A stretch of 64,000 nt of DNA from DASXTW01 sp036505215 (GTDB lineage: Bacteria; Actinomycetota; UBA4738), in NCBI GenBank assembly GCA_036505215.1, contig DASXTW010000100.1, positions 1-64,000 on the forward strand. The letters are read 5' to 3'. Both the position numbers and the translations under genes were made by a program. How positions within the stretch are numbered: the first letter of the stretch is position 1; every line of letters begins with the position of its first letter. Below are positions 1 through 8,518 of this stretch, in pieces. Below the pieces are notes generated by a model, which was given only the letters and a program-made list of their open reading frames with translations, did not search any database and was not told the DNA's origin.

Positions 1-1259
1 GCCCCCTCCGCGGCGACCATGCCGAAGGCTTCGTCGAGCACCGAGGGCACGACCAGGACGTCCAGGGCGGCGAGCACGCCGGGTGCGTACCGGTGGTCCA
101 GGCGTCCCGTGAACGTGACCCGGGAGCCCAGACCTCCGGCCAGGCCGGACGGCCCCGGGGGCAGGTCCACGGTGAGGTCCGAGGCGTGGCTCAGCCATGT
201 GAGACCGGCCGCGTCGGATCGGTCCAGACAATGGAGGAAGGCGGCCAGCCATTCCCTGAACAGGCCGAACCCCACCACGAGCGCCCTGGCGTCCGCGCGC
301 AGGCGCGGCAGGGCCGCCAGGAACAGCTCGACACCCTTCTGCGGGATGAGCTTGCCGAGATACCCGACCAGCGGGCCCTCGTAGGCGGCCAGTGACAGTA
401 ACCGTTCGGCAGCATCCCGATCCGGAACGGACTGGTCGTATCGATGGGCCAGGTCGTCCAGGACCTGTGCTTCACGGTGCTCGACGGCCTCACGAACGAA
501 CTGGTCCAGCTCGGGAGGCCGTCCTCGGACGGTGTCGGGGTCGGATCGGAGGCCTGCTGCCGTCCGCTCGAACGCGGCGCGCCGGGGCATGGGCCGGAAC
601 GCTTCCACGTCCACACCCGGCGGGACCACTCGTGTCTTGCCCGCGACGGACGGGACGAGCTCCACGGTCCTGGCCAGGACGTCAGCCGTCGGCCCGGCCA
701 CCGCGCCGGCCCCGTCCAGACCTTCCCGGGCGAGGCGGCGATATCTGGGTTGGAGCCGGATCGCGTACTCCAGGTCGCTGCCGTGGATCTTTGCCGTGTA
801 CGAGCCGGAGCCGAGCGCCCTGGCCGCGATCACGGCTCCCGGCACGGCATGACCCGCGATCACCACATCAGGGTTGAACCAGGAAACCGCCGCGCGCAGC
901 GCGGCCACGTTGCGGTCCAGATACGCGGATAGCTCGCGATGGTTCAGCTCGGGGAACCGCATGACGTCGAAGCCTTCGTATTCGTCGATCACGAAGACGG
1001 GCAGGAGCGTTCCGATATCGGGACGAAGAAGGATGCCGCGACCAAGCCGATGAGGGCGAGGGAGCGCCGTGAGCGGGGAGACTCCGTCCGGACCCACCGT
1101 GCCCCAGGCGTCGAGGAAGTCGTACCGATCGGCGTGCCGCTCCTGACAGATGAGCAGCACGTCATGACCCCATCGCCGAAGGACATCGGCCACCCTGGCC
1201 GTGTACACGTTGGAGCCCGAGCCTTCCAACAGCCAGCCGTGCCACATCAGCACCCGCAT
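1..1259 (-). CDS. glycosyltransferase family 4 (3' end cut by window)
   Basis: The protein starts with a GT4 N-terminus (MRVLMWHGWLLEGSGSNVYT) and ends at the window edge in the nucleotide-sugar site DEAFGMVAAE, the EX7E motif of GT-B retaining transferases. A GKLIPQKGVELFLAAL segment matches the linker and start of the second Rossmann domain, and a middle segment of about 60 residues between the two domains looks lineage-specific. About 419 codons are present; only the extreme C-terminus is missing. The ATG at 1259 has a TACACT -10-like box 8 nt upstream on the minus strand, so the start is probably leaderless. It is divergent from the cyclase gene at 1333. The acceptor cannot be told from sequence. 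Confidence 0.88.
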   Translation of the reverse strand, partial: MRVLMWHGWLLEGSGSNVYTARVADVLRRWGHDVLLICQERHADRYDFLDAWGTVGPDGVSPLTALPRPHRLGRGILLRPDIGTLLPVFVIDEYEGFDVMRFPELNHRELSAYLDRNVAALRAAVSWFNPDVVIAGHAVPGAVIAARALGSGSYTAKIHGSDLEYAIRLQPRYRRLAREGLDGAGAVAGPTADVLARTVELVPSVAGKTRVVPPGVDVEAFRPMPRRAAFERTAAGLRSDPDTVRGRPPELDQFVREAVEHREAQVLDDLAHRYDQSVPDRDAAERLLSLAAYEGPLVGYLGKLIPQKGVELFLAALPRLRADARALVVGFGLFREWLAAFLHCLDRSDAAGLTWLSHASDLTVDLPPGPSGLAGGLGSRVTFTGRLDHRYAPGVLAALDVLVVPSVLDEAFGMVAAEG

Positions 1260-1267
1260 GGAGGCGG

Positions 1268-1273
1268 AGTGTA
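1268..1273 (-). promoter_or_regulatory. -10 box (TACACT) for the GT4 gene
   Basis: Reads TACACT on the minus strand and ends 8 nt before the ATG at 1259, the spacing expected of a leaderless transcript. Confidence 0.4.
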
Positions 1274-1318
1274 GGCCGGTTTCCCAGCGCACCCGTGGAT
1301 GCCTGCGGCTGGATTGGG

Positions 1319-1324
1319 TACGGT
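1319..1324 (+). promoter_or_regulatory. -10 box (TACGGT) for the cyclase gene
   Basis: TACGGT lies 8 nt before the ATG at 1333 and there is no Shine-Dalgarno sequence, so a leaderless start is likely. Confidence 0.4.
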
Positions 1325-1332
1325 GCGTATCC

Positions 1333-1977
1333 ATGGCGAGGCTGGTCGACATTTCCCTCCCGGTCTCCACGGACCTGCCGGTGTGGCCCGGCGACCCGGC
1401 CATCTCCATCGAGCCGGCCAAGCGCATCGCCCGCGGGGATGCCGCCAACGTCAGCCTGCTGGCTCTCGGCAACCACACGGGCACGCACGTGGACCCGCCC
1501 AGTCATTTCATCGATGGCGGGAGATCGATCGATCAGATCGACCCGGCTGCCCTGGTGGGGCCGGCGTGGGTCGTCGAGGTGCCCGATGCCAGAGGCGAGA
1601 TCGGAGCGGTAGATCTGGAGTCGGGCGGGATCCCGGCCGAGGCCGAGCGTCTCCTCATCAAGACGCCGAACTCGGGCACCCTGGGGCCGGGGAAGCGATT
1701 CCGAGAGGACTTCGCGTGCCTCTCGGTCGAGGCTGCCGAGTGGTGCGTAGGGAGCGGCCTCCTGTTGGTCGGCGTCGACTACCTCTCCATCGAGCGTCCG
1801 GACGCACCCAAGGAGCATCCGGTCCACCGAACGCTCCTCTCGGCCGGGGTGGTCATCGTGGAAGGCCTGGACCTGTCCGGGGTGTCCGCCGGAGCCTGTG
1901 AGCTGATCTGTCTGCCCTTGTTGGTAGCGGGTGGCGACGGAGCCCCCGCGCGGGCATTCGTCAGGCTACCTGACTGA
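1333..1977 (+). CDS. cyclase family protein (kynurenine formamidase-like)
   Basis: A 214-residue metal-dependent hydrolase of the cyclase/arylformamidase family. The family signature HxGTHxDxPxHF is seen as HTGTHVDPPSHF near residues 53-64 and supplies metal ligands. The C-terminal third contains the usual VEGLDLSGV segment that closes the active site. Upstream in-frame codons exist to 1201 but overlap the divergent GT4 gene and are not protein-like, so ATG 1333 was chosen; a -10-like box 8 nt upstream supports it. Family members open amide or lactone bonds such as N-formylkynurenine; no tryptophan-pathway gene is nearby, so the substrate is unknown. Confidence 0.9.
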   Translation: MARLVDISLPVSTDLPVWPGDPAISIEPAKRIARGDAANVSLLALGNHTGTHVDPPSHFIDGGRSIDQIDPAALVGPAWVVEVPDARGEIGAVDLESGGIPAEAERLLIKTPNSGTLGPGKRFREDFACLSVEAAEWCVGSGLLLVGVDYLSIERPDAPKEHPVHRTLLSAGVVIVEGLDLSGVSAGACELICLPLLVAGGDGAPARAFVRLPD

Positions 1978-1992
1978 TTGGAACGTGAGCCC

Positions 1993-2739
1993 TCAGGTGA
2001 ATCGGGCCATCCGATCCAGGACGCCGGGCAACTCGGCAAGATCGGAGATCACCGCGTCCGGCGCGTATTCGGGGTCGTCCTCATGGCGAAACTGCCGAGT
2101 GAGGACCGCTCGCATCCCAGCGGCCTGAGCCCCACTCACGTCGTCGTACAGGCGGTCGCCGACGAAAGTCGTCTCTCCGGGCTCCACTCCCAGACGGTCC
2201 AGAGCCTCCTGGAAGATGCGGGGATCCGGCTTGCGCACCCCGACCTCGCTGGAGAAGACCGTTGCGTGGAGGTACGTGCCCAGCCCCATGCGCTCGAGGT
2301 CGGCGCGCATCAGGTCCGGGCGTAGGGAGATGTTCGACACGAGCCCCATGGGAAACCCGGCCCGCTGAAGACGCTCCAGCGTGGCGAGGACTTCAGGCTG
2401 GACCGTGATCGAGTTGGAATACGCCGAATGGTCCAGTGCCACGATGTGTTCGATGACGTCGTCTGGAAGGTCGAACCCGATGCCGGACAGCGCCTGCCGG
2501 AACAGCTCGGCCTGGTCCACCTCTTCCATGCGGTTCTGCTCGTAGGACTCCGCGACCAGGCGGTCCACCCCGCCGGCCACCCGCTCTACCAGGTCGAGGA
2601 GCTCCGGAACCTCCATGTAGGCGACGGCCTCGATCCGGGCACGGATCTGCTCGTAGGCCGCGTGCAGCGCCTCCTGGGTCCGCTGGAAATCGACCAGCGT
2701 GTGGCCGAAATCGAACAGGATGGCCCGGACGGGCTGCAT
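1993..2739 (-). CDS. HAD family hydrolase
   Basis: A 248-residue haloacid-dehalogenase-like phosphatase. Motif I is FDFGHTLVDF, with the nucleophile Asp but Gly in place of the usual second Asp; motif II is LVSNIS, motif III the Lys in VRKPDPRIF, and motif IV FVGDRLYDDV. A helical cap lies between motifs I and II. Loss of the second Asp is common in DxGxT subgroups and does not by itself mean loss of activity. The ATG at 2739 is preceded by TAGCAT 8 nt away, which fits a leaderless start; a longer reading frame to 3177 is antisense to the next gene and was rejected. Substrate unknown. Confidence 0.9.
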   Translation of the reverse strand: MQPVRAILFDFGHTLVDFQRTQEALHAAYEQIRARIEAVAYMEVPELLDLVERVAGGVDRLVAESYEQNRMEEVDQAELFRQALSGIGFDLPDDVIEHIVALDHSAYSNSITVQPEVLATLERLQRAGFPMGLVSNISLRPDLMRADLERMGLGTYLHATVFSSEVGVRKPDPRIFQEALDRLGVEPGETTFVGDRLYDDVSGAQAAGMRAVLTRQFRHEDDPEYAPDAVISDLAELPGVLDRMARFT

Positions 2740-2747
2740 GAGCCCGG

Positions 2748-2753
2748 ATGCTA
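2748..2753 (-). promoter_or_regulatory. -10 box (TAGCAT) for the HAD gene
   Basis: TAGCAT on the minus strand ends 8 nt before the ATG at 2739; no ribosome binding site is seen. Confidence 0.35.
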
Positions 2754-2799
2754 CAGTCCGGACGTCCAGGGCGGGGCTAGGGGGGGATAGAACTTCAAC

Positions 2800-3240
2800 A
2801 TGGCGGAACAGACCGAAGGAGAGGTCCAGATCGACGCTTCGCCGGCGGACGTGCTGGCGGTGATCAAGGACTACGAGGCCTATCCGACATGGGCCGATGG
2901 GATCACGAAGGCCGAGGTCATGGAGCGGGACTCGAAGGGGCGGCCCATCGAAGTGGCCTTCGAGGTGAGTCGGATGGGGGTGGGGGCCAAGTACACGTTG
3001 GCGTACAAGTACAAGGCGAAGGATGGCGGAGTCTCGTGGACCACCCGGTCCGCCTCGGGCGCAGTCAGGGACATCAAGGGCGAATACGCGCTGGAGCCAT
3101 CGGGCAAGGGCACGAAGGTGACGTATCGGACCACCATCGTGCCCGCCATCCCCATGATGGGCTTCATGAAGCGTCAAGCGGAGAAGATCATCATCGGGAC
3201 CGCCCTCGATGGACTGAAGAAGCGCGTGGAGAGCCTCTGA
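2800..3240 (+). CDS. SRPBCC (START-like) family protein
   Basis: A 146-residue single-domain protein with the polyketide-cyclase/START-like helix-grip pattern: an opening strand (EVQIDASPADVLAVIKD), the Y-x-x-W segment AYPTWADGI, and a long C-terminal helix (FMKRQAEKIIIGTALDGLKK). Such proteins bind hydrophobic ligands in a central cavity; several actinobacterial paralogues are annotated as cyclase/dehydrase or SRPBCC without a known ligand. It lies between the divergent HAD gene and a convergent acetyltransferase and appears to be a single-gene unit. No catalytic claim is possible. Confidence 0.88.
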   Translation: MAEQTEGEVQIDASPADVLAVIKDYEAYPTWADGITKAEVMERDSKGRPIEVAFEVSRMGVGAKYTLAYKYKAKDGGVSWTTRSASGAVRDIKGEYALEPSGKGTKVTYRTTIVPAIPMMGFMKRQAEKIIIGTALDGLKKRVESL

Positions 3241-3249
3241 GTCCCGACG

Positions 3250-3780
3250 TCAGCCGGCGGGGAACTCGATCCGATATCTGGCCTCGCGCAAGGGGAAACC
3301 GTGCCATTCGTCGGTCTTCTCGGTTCCATCGGGTCTCCACCCGGCGACCTCGTAGAACCGTCGCGTGCGGTCATTGTTCGCCAGGACCCACAGCGTCGCC
3401 TGGCGGAACCCGTACTCTCGAAGGTGCTGCACTGCCCGAGCAAGGAGCGCGCGTCCGACGCCAGTGCCCTGGACTTCATGCTCGATGTAGATCGCGTAGA
3501 CCTCACCACAGCCTTTGGCCGCGTCATCGTCCATGCTCCGGCCGCATGCCACGAAGCCGATAGCCCGCGCGTCGCGCTCGGCGACGAACACGGCCCGGCC
3601 GGGGCGATGGTCGGCGAATCCTCGTCGCCACCCTTCCTCACGGCGGTCCACTGAGAGCGAGTCCAGCAGTCCGTCGGGCACGAGGCCCCGGTAGGCCCAG
3701 AGCCACCCCCCGACGTGGATCTCCGCGATAGCCCTGGCGTCGGCCTCGGTGGCTGCCCTGATGAGGAAATCCTTGTTCAC
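3250..3780 (-). CDS. GNAT family N-acetyltransferase
   Basis: A 176-residue GNAT acetyltransferase. The acetyl-CoA pyrophosphate-binding loop is seen as VQGTGVGRALL, followed by the amphipathic helix and the LWVLANNDRTRRFYEVAGW segment typical of the family. The start is taken as GTG 3780 because the frame upstream is antisense to the divergent ArsA gene and does not read as protein; the residues after GTG (NKDFLIRAATEADARAI) form the normal first strand and helix. The acceptor substrate is not predictable. Confidence 0.9.
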   Translation of the reverse strand: MNKDFLIRAATEADARAIAEIHVGGWLWAYRGLVPDGLLDSLSVDRREEGWRRGFADHRPGRAVFVAERDARAIGFVACGRSMDDDAAKGCGEVYAIYIEHEVQGTGVGRALLARAVQHLREYGFRQATLWVLANNDRTRRFYEVAGWRPDGTEKTDEWHGFPLREARYRIEFPAG

Positions 3781-3844
3781 GCGGGCGATTGTCCTGCGTC
3801 CGGGCGTCGTCCGGTTGCGGGAGGCAGCCTCGGCGCGGTCCGGG

Positions 3845-3850
3845 TACCCT
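3845..3850 (+). promoter_or_regulatory. -10 box (TACCCT) for the ArsA-type gene
   Basis: TACCCT ends 9 nt before the GTG at 3860, supporting that GTG as a leaderless start. Confidence 0.4.
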
Positions 3851-3859
3851 AGGACACAA

Positions 3860-5062
3860 GTGCGGATCCTGTTGTTCACCGGAAAGGGTGGGGTCGGCAA
3901 GACCACCGTGGCGGCGGCCACGGCGGTGCGAGCGGCGGCGGCCGGCAACCGCACCCTCATCATGAGCACGGATCCAGCGCATTCCCTGGCCGACTCCTTC
4001 GACATTCCCCTGACCGGCCGTGCCCAGCGGATATCGGAAGACCTGTGGGCCGAGCAGATCGACGCGCAGGAGCGGCTGGAAGCGAACTGGCGGGACATCC
4101 AGGAGTTCGTGATCTCGTTCCTGAACTGGGCGGGGGTCGATGCCATCGAGGCCGAGGAGCTGTCGGTGATCCCCGGCTTGGACGAGATCTTCAGCTTGAC
4201 CGATGTGAAGCGGCACGCCGACTCGGGCAAGTTCGACGTTCTCGTCGTAGATTGCGCTCCTACCGCCGAGACGCTGCGCCTGCTATCGCTTCCCGTAGTG
4301 ATGAACTGGTACATCGAGCGGATCTTCCCCGTCGAGCGCAGAGTGGTGAAGACGATCCGCCCCCTGCTCTCCCGCATAACGAGCATGCCCATCGCCGACG
4401 ACCGGATCTTCGCGGCGGTCGAGCGACTCCACCGCAACCTGGATGGCGTACGCCAGCTCATGGTCAACGACCGGATGTCGAGCGTCAGGCTGGTGGTGAA
4501 CCCGGAGAAGATGGTCATCGCAGAGGCCCGCCGGACGTACACGTACCTCTCTCTGTTCGGATATCGAGTGGATGCGGTGATCGTGAACCGGATCATCCCT
4601 GACGAGGTCAACGACCCTTACTTCGGCAAGTGGAAGGACATCCAGGCGGAACACCTGGCCACGGTTCAGGAGTCGTTCGAACCGGTCCCGATCCTCACCG
4701 TCCGTCTGTTCGACCGGGAGATGGTCGGGCTGGAGCTCCTGGCCGAGATGGGTGAGGAACTGTACGGAGACAAGGACGGAACCGAGATCCTGCACCGGGA
4801 CGAGCCGCTCCGGGTACGGAAGCGCGGAACGTCCTACGTCCTGTCCCTGCGCCTGCCCTTCGTGGAAAAAGCGGATCTGGACGTGTACCGAAAGGGCGAG
4901 GAGCTCTACGTGCGGGTGGGCTCGTACAAGCGGAACCTGGTTCTTCCCCAGACCCTCCAGCGACTCGACGTGAAGGATGCGAGCTTCGTGGAGGACCGGC
5001 TGGAAGTGCGGTTCGCCCGCGAGGCGGCCGCAAGCCCCGCTGGATCGATACAGGGAGGATGA
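3860..5062 (+). CDS. ArsA-type ATPase with C-terminal HSP20-like domain
   Basis: A 400-residue P-loop ATPase of the ArsA/Get3 group. The deviant Walker A is FTGKGGVGKTT at residues 6-16, followed by STDPAHSLADSFD (switch I), VVDCAPTAETLRLLSLP (switch II), and the closing VVNRIIPDE segment. The last 80 residues (RKRGTSYVLSLRLPFVEKAD onward) form a beta-rich HSP20-like domain that is common in actinobacterial ArsA proteins. It lacks a second ATPase half. Start is GTG 3860, since translation from it begins directly at the Walker A strand. It overlaps the next small gene by ATGA, implying coupled translation. Despite the family name, no arsenic genes are present; membrane-protein targeting or client handling is as likely. 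Confidence 0.92.
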   Translation: MRILLFTGKGGVGKTTVAAATAVRAAAAGNRTLIMSTDPAHSLADSFDIPLTGRAQRISEDLWAEQIDAQERLEANWRDIQEFVISFLNWAGVDAIEAEELSVIPGLDEIFSLTDVKRHADSGKFDVLVVDCAPTAETLRLLSLPVVMNWYIERIFPVERRVVKTIRPLLSRITSMPIADDRIFAAVERLHRNLDGVRQLMVNDRMSSVRLVVNPEKMVIAEARRTYTYLSLFGYRVDAVIVNRIIPDEVNDPYFGKWKDIQAEHLATVQESFEPVPILTVRLFDREMVGLELLAEMGEELYGDKDGTEILHRDEPLRVRKRGTSYVLSLRLPFVEKADLDVYRKGEELYVRVGSYKRNLVLPQTLQRLDVKDASFVEDRLEVRFAREAAASPAGSIQGG

Positions 5063-5331
5063 ATATGGCAGGTGCCAAGACGCGTAAGAGCGCGACGGCC
5101 GCCGGCGATGGCCAGCCGGCTCCAGCTCCAGCCGGCCAGCCGATCTGCTCCGTCGCGTTCTGTCCGATCTGCACGGCCGTGACGGCTTTCGGTGAGGCTC
5201 GCCCGGATCTCCTGGAGCATCTCCTCGTGGCGGGCCGGGAGATGCTCCTGGCGATACGAGGATTGATCGACGCTCGATTGGAAGGTTCCCCCGAACGACC
5301 CACCAAGATGGAACGCTTGAGGATCGAATGA
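5059..5331 (+). CDS. small Cys-motif protein coupled to the ArsA ATPase
   Basis: A 90-residue protein whose start overlaps the stop of the ArsA gene (ATGA), so it is very likely cotranslated. The middle carries ICSVAFCPICTAV, a Cys-x4-Cys-x2-Cys cluster that could bind metal or form a disulfide, followed by a helix ending in GREMLLAIRGLIDARL. A proline/alanine-rich linker precedes the motif. I do not recognise a named family. Its place suggests a partner of the ATPase. Confidence 0.8.
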   Translation: MNMAGAKTRKSATAAGDGQPAPAPAGQPICSVAFCPICTAVTAFGEARPDLLEHLLVAGREMLLAIRGLIDARLEGSPERPTKMERLRIE

Positions 5332-5414
5332 AGAGCACAACGTTCGAGTCCGCCCTGCAACACGGCATGAGAGGACGCTGACCGCCCGCGCGCCCGGGAA
5401 GGAGATGTTCGGCC

Positions 5415-6545
5415 ATGCCCGAGATCGATCGCGAGTTCTTGAGGAAGCTCGCCGACTGGAGTTCGAACGGCATTCCCGTGTCCAGCCTGTACTTGGACGT
5501 GGACGGTCGCCGGTACCCGAGGCGGCAGGACTACATGGTGCGAGCGGAACAGCTCTGCCATGAGCTGCAGCGGTCGTCCAAGGACAGGACCTTGAATCGG
5601 GACGCCACGACCTCGGTGGCCCAGGACGCGGCCAGGATGCTCGAGTACCTCCAGTCGCTCGATCGGGGATCGACCCGGGGGGTCGCCCTGTTCTCGGCGT
5701 CGAAGGCCTCCCTGTGGGAACCCGTGGTTGTCCCTCGACCGCTGAAGGACCGCGCCACGCTTGCCCCTCATCCGTACGTGATCCCTCTCGAGGCGTTGGT
5801 CGAGACCTACGAGTGCTTCTGTACGGCGTTGGTCGACCGGGCCAAGGCCCGCATCTTCCTTGCCAGGATGGGCCAGATCCAGGAGCGCACCGACGTCTTC
5901 GACGACGTGCCGGGTCGCCACGAGCAGGGAGGCTGGTCCCAATCGCGGTACCAGAGGCACATCGGCGACCACGAGACCCATCACCTCAAGCACGTGGCTG
6001 ATGTGCTGCTGCGCTTCTACAAGTTGAAGAAGTTCGACCACTTGATCCTGGCCGCGCCGGACGAGCTGATCCCCGAGTTCGAGCGATCGCTGCACGACTA
6101 CTTGAGACGGCGCATCGCGGCCCGGGTCACCCTCCCCATGACCGCGTCGGCGGCCGAGGTCCTGCAGAAGTCGCTGGCGGTGGAGGAGGAGATCGAGAAG
6201 GCCCGAGAGCGCTCGATCGTGGAAAGGGTCACCGCTGAGACCTCCGCGGGCCGAAACGGGGTGGCGGGGCTGGGCCCGGTCCTGCACGCGTTGAACGACG
6301 GACGGGTGGACACCCTGGTGGTTCCCTTCGGGCTTTCCATGCCGGGAACTCGATGCCAGGAGTGTGGACGACTGGCCACCTCGGGATCGGTGTGCAGGAC
6401 CTGCGGTGGAAGGCTCGAGCCCGTTCCCGATGTCGTCGAGGGGGCCGTCGCAAACGCCATTCGCCAGAGCTCCAGGGTGGAGATCCTGTCCCTGTTGGAG
6501 CCGGAGGAGACGGCCCAGGAGGTCGCGGCGTTACTGCGGTTCTGA
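5415..6545 (+). CDS. bacterial eRF1-like (baeRF/Vms1-like) protein with zinc ribbon
   Basis: A 376-residue protein of the bacterial relatives of eukaryotic/archaeal release factor eRF1 and Vms1. The central domain contains GRHEQGGWSQSRYQRHI (GGWSQ at residues 172-176), which sits where eRF1 has its GGQ peptidyl-tRNA hydrolysis loop. The C-terminal third contains VLHALNDGRVDTLVVPFG, typical of the eRF1 domain-3 fold, followed by a CxxC...CxxCGG zinc ribbon near residues 314-331. A good Shine-Dalgarno (GGAAGGAGATG) precedes ATG 5415. The role is probably in ribosome rescue or peptidyl-tRNA cleavage, by analogy with Vms1; this is inference. Confidence 0.85.
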   Translation: MPEIDREFLRKLADWSSNGIPVSSLYLDVDGRRYPRRQDYMVRAEQLCHELQRSSKDRTLNRDATTSVAQDAARMLEYLQSLDRGSTRGVALFSASKASLWEPVVVPRPLKDRATLAPHPYVIPLEALVETYECFCTALVDRAKARIFLARMGQIQERTDVFDDVPGRHEQGGWSQSRYQRHIGDHETHHLKHVADVLLRFYKLKKFDHLILAAPDELIPEFERSLHDYLRRRIAARVTLPMTASAAEVLQKSLAVEEEIEKARERSIVERVTAETSAGRNGVAGLGPVLHALNDGRVDTLVVPFGLSMPGTRCQECGRLATSGSVCRTCGGRLEPVPDVVEGAVANAIRQSSRVEILSLLEPEETAQEVAALLRF

Positions 6546-6562
6546 CGAAAGGTTCGATGAAG

Positions 6563-6568
6563 TAGTCT
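6563..6568 (+). promoter_or_regulatory. -10 box (TAGTCT) for the ROK kinase gene
   Basis: TAGTCT ends 7 nt before ATG 6576, the leaderless spacing seen repeatedly in this window. Confidence 0.4.
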
Positions 6569-6575
6569 CCACCGC

Positions 6576-7535
6576 ATGCCGGAGACCCTTGCGATCGGGT
6601 TGGACGCCGGCGGCACCAAGATCGAGGGACTGCTGGTCGACGTCAGCCTCGGTGGAATCCTCGACCGGCGGCTGGTCGAGGCCCCCGCCGAGGATGCCGA
6701 GGCGATGGCTGGAACCATCGTCGCCGTCGCCCGCGAGCTGATGGCTGGCCGCAATGGGGTCCGGGCTCTCGGGGTCGGGGCTGCCGGCATGGTCGACCGC
6801 AACGGCATCATGCGCTACGCGCCGAACGTGGCGTGGCGGGACTTCCCGTTGACCGAGCGGGTCAGGGCAGGCGTCGGGCTCCCCACGCTGGTGGACAACG
6901 ACGCGAACGTAGCGGCCTGGGGCGAGTTTCGATTCGGGGCAGGACGCGGAACGAGTGACATGTTGCTGGTCACGGTGGGCACGGGGATAGGCGGCGGGAT
7001 CGTGATCGAGGGGAAGCTGTTCCGAGGAGCCCACGGGTTCGGCGCTGAGATCGGGCACATCATCGTGGAGCCCGGAGGACCTCTGTGCGGATGCGGCAAC
7101 CTCGGCTGCTGGGAACAAGTCGCGTCCGGCCGGGCTATCGGGCGCTTGGGGCGGCAGGCCGCTCTCGAGCATCCCGAGTCGATGATCGTCGAGGCAGCGA
7201 GAGGCGACGCCGAGAATGTCACCGGGGTCGAGGTGACGCTCGCAGCCAAGCAGGGTGATCGCGTTGCCGTGCGGATCCTGGCGGAGGTTGGCCGCCGCCT
7301 CGGCGAGGGAATCGCCGGCCTGGTGAACGTGCTCGATCCTGACGTCGTTGTCGTCGGCGGGGGAGCGATCGCGGCGGGGGAGCTCCTCCTCGAGCCGGCC
7401 CGGCGGGCGTTCCTGGATTCCGTGGAGGCTCCGGAACACCGGCCCGAGGTCCCCATCCTGGCCGCCGCCCTCGCCAACGACGCCGGCGCCGTGGGCGCGG
7501 CCGACCTCGCCTGGCTGGAGGTGGGGCAGGCTTGA
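6576..7535 (+). CDS. ROK family sugar kinase (glucokinase-like)
   Basis: A 319-residue ROK kinase. It has the phosphate-binding DAGGTKI loop at residues 10-16, the catalytic DNDANVAAWGE segment, the GTGIGGGI adenosine loop, and the ROK zinc motif CGCGNLGCWEQVASG. The length fits bacterial glucokinases (ATP or polyphosphate plus glucose to glucose 6-phosphate). The next gene overlaps its stop, so the two form an operon. Glucokinase is the most likely activity; N-acetylhexosamine kinase is the main alternative. Confidence 0.92.
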   Translation: MPETLAIGLDAGGTKIEGLLVDVSLGGILDRRLVEAPAEDAEAMAGTIVAVARELMAGRNGVRALGVGAAGMVDRNGIMRYAPNVAWRDFPLTERVRAGVGLPTLVDNDANVAAWGEFRFGAGRGTSDMLLVTVGTGIGGGIVIEGKLFRGAHGFGAEIGHIIVEPGGPLCGCGNLGCWEQVASGRAIGRLGRQAALEHPESMIVEAARGDAENVTGVEVTLAAKQGDRVAVRILAEVGRRLGEGIAGLVNVLDPDVVVVGGGAIAAGELLLEPARRAFLDSVEAPEHRPEVPILAAALANDAGAVGAADLAWLEVGQA

Positions 7536-8440
7536 CCCGGGCACTCAAGCTCGGGGTGATCCTCCCCATGTTCTCGGGTGATGCCGGGAAGGTGATCACC
7601 GCTGCGCGGTCGTCCGAGTCGCTGGGGTTCGACGGGGTCTTCGTGTTCGATCATTTCTTCCCGCCGGGCGGCTCGCCGGACCGGCCGGCCCTGGAGGCCT
7701 TCACCACGCTGGCCGCCGTGGCCGCCTCCACCGAGCAGGCAAGGATCGGGACCTTGGTGACCCGGGCGGTCCTCAGGCCTCCGGGCCTCCTGGCCAAGAT
7801 GATGTCGACCATCGATCTGATCTCCGGCGGGAGAACGATCCTCGGGATCGGGACCGGCGATCCCATCGACCTCCCGGAGCACCACGCGTTCGGCTTTCCC
7901 AACCTCTCGGTCCGGGAACGGCGGGCACACCTGGCCGAGACGGTGGCCGCCCTCAAGGCGCTGTTCGAGGGCATGCCCTACGAGGGCGGCGAGCACGTTC
8001 CTCCGCTGGCCGGCCCCCTCCTGCCCCCGCCGGTCCAGCCGGGCGGCCCCACCGTGTGGGTGGGCGCGCAGAGCGACGAGGTGGTGCGGATGGCGGGCAG
8101 GCTCGCGGACGGCTGGAACGGGTGGGGACTGACCCCCGAGGAGTTCCGGGTCAAGGCAAAGCTGCTGGCCGAAGAGGCCGAGCAGGCAGGACGCACCGCG
8201 CAGGCTACATGGGCCGGCATCGCGCTCGTGGGGGAAGACGATGCCGAGGTCGAGTCGCTCCTGGAGCGGCGGCGCCGAAGCAACATTGTCGACGCGCTGG
8301 CCTGGTCAGGCACGGCCGAGCGCTTCGTCGAGCACCTCCGCGCCCTGGCCGATGCCGGAGCAACGTGGGCGATCATGGTGGTGGCAGGACCTGCCGGCCG
8401 TCGCGAGCTGATCGCCGAACGGGTCCTCGCCCATCTTTGA
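7532..8440 (+). CDS. LLM class flavin-dependent oxidoreductase (F420-type)
   Basis: A 302-residue luciferase-like TIM barrel. The N-terminus (KLGVILPMFSGD) and GFDGVFVFDHFFPPGG, then IGTLVTRAVLRPPGLLAKM and GGRTILGIGTGDP are the usual landmarks of F420-dependent LLM enzymes. The TTG start at 7532 overlaps the ROK kinase stop (TTGA), so the start is set by translational coupling. Cofactor F420 rather than FMN is inferred from sequence style and the actinobacterial setting; the substrate is unknown. Confidence 0.88.
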   Translation: MTRALKLGVILPMFSGDAGKVITAARSSESLGFDGVFVFDHFFPPGGSPDRPALEAFTTLAAVAASTEQARIGTLVTRAVLRPPGLLAKMMSTIDLISGGRTILGIGTGDPIDLPEHHAFGFPNLSVRERRAHLAETVAALKALFEGMPYEGGEHVPPLAGPLLPPPVQPGGPTVWVGAQSDEVVRMAGRLADGWNGWGLTPEEFRVKAKLLAEEAEQAGRTAQATWAGIALVGEDDAEVESLLERRRRSNIVDALAWSGTAERFVEHLRALADAGATWAIMVVAGPAGRRELIAERVLAHL

Positions 8441-8518
8441 CGCACCACTCGGGCGACCGTAAGCTCATCCCGCTCCGACCGATCAACGTCCGCACTTTCT
8501 CGATAGGAAAGGCTTGGG

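Noticed and set aside
2740..3177. N-terminal extension of the HAD protein
   Set aside because: Antisense to the SRPBCC gene and not protein-like; the HAD fold begins at ATG 2739.
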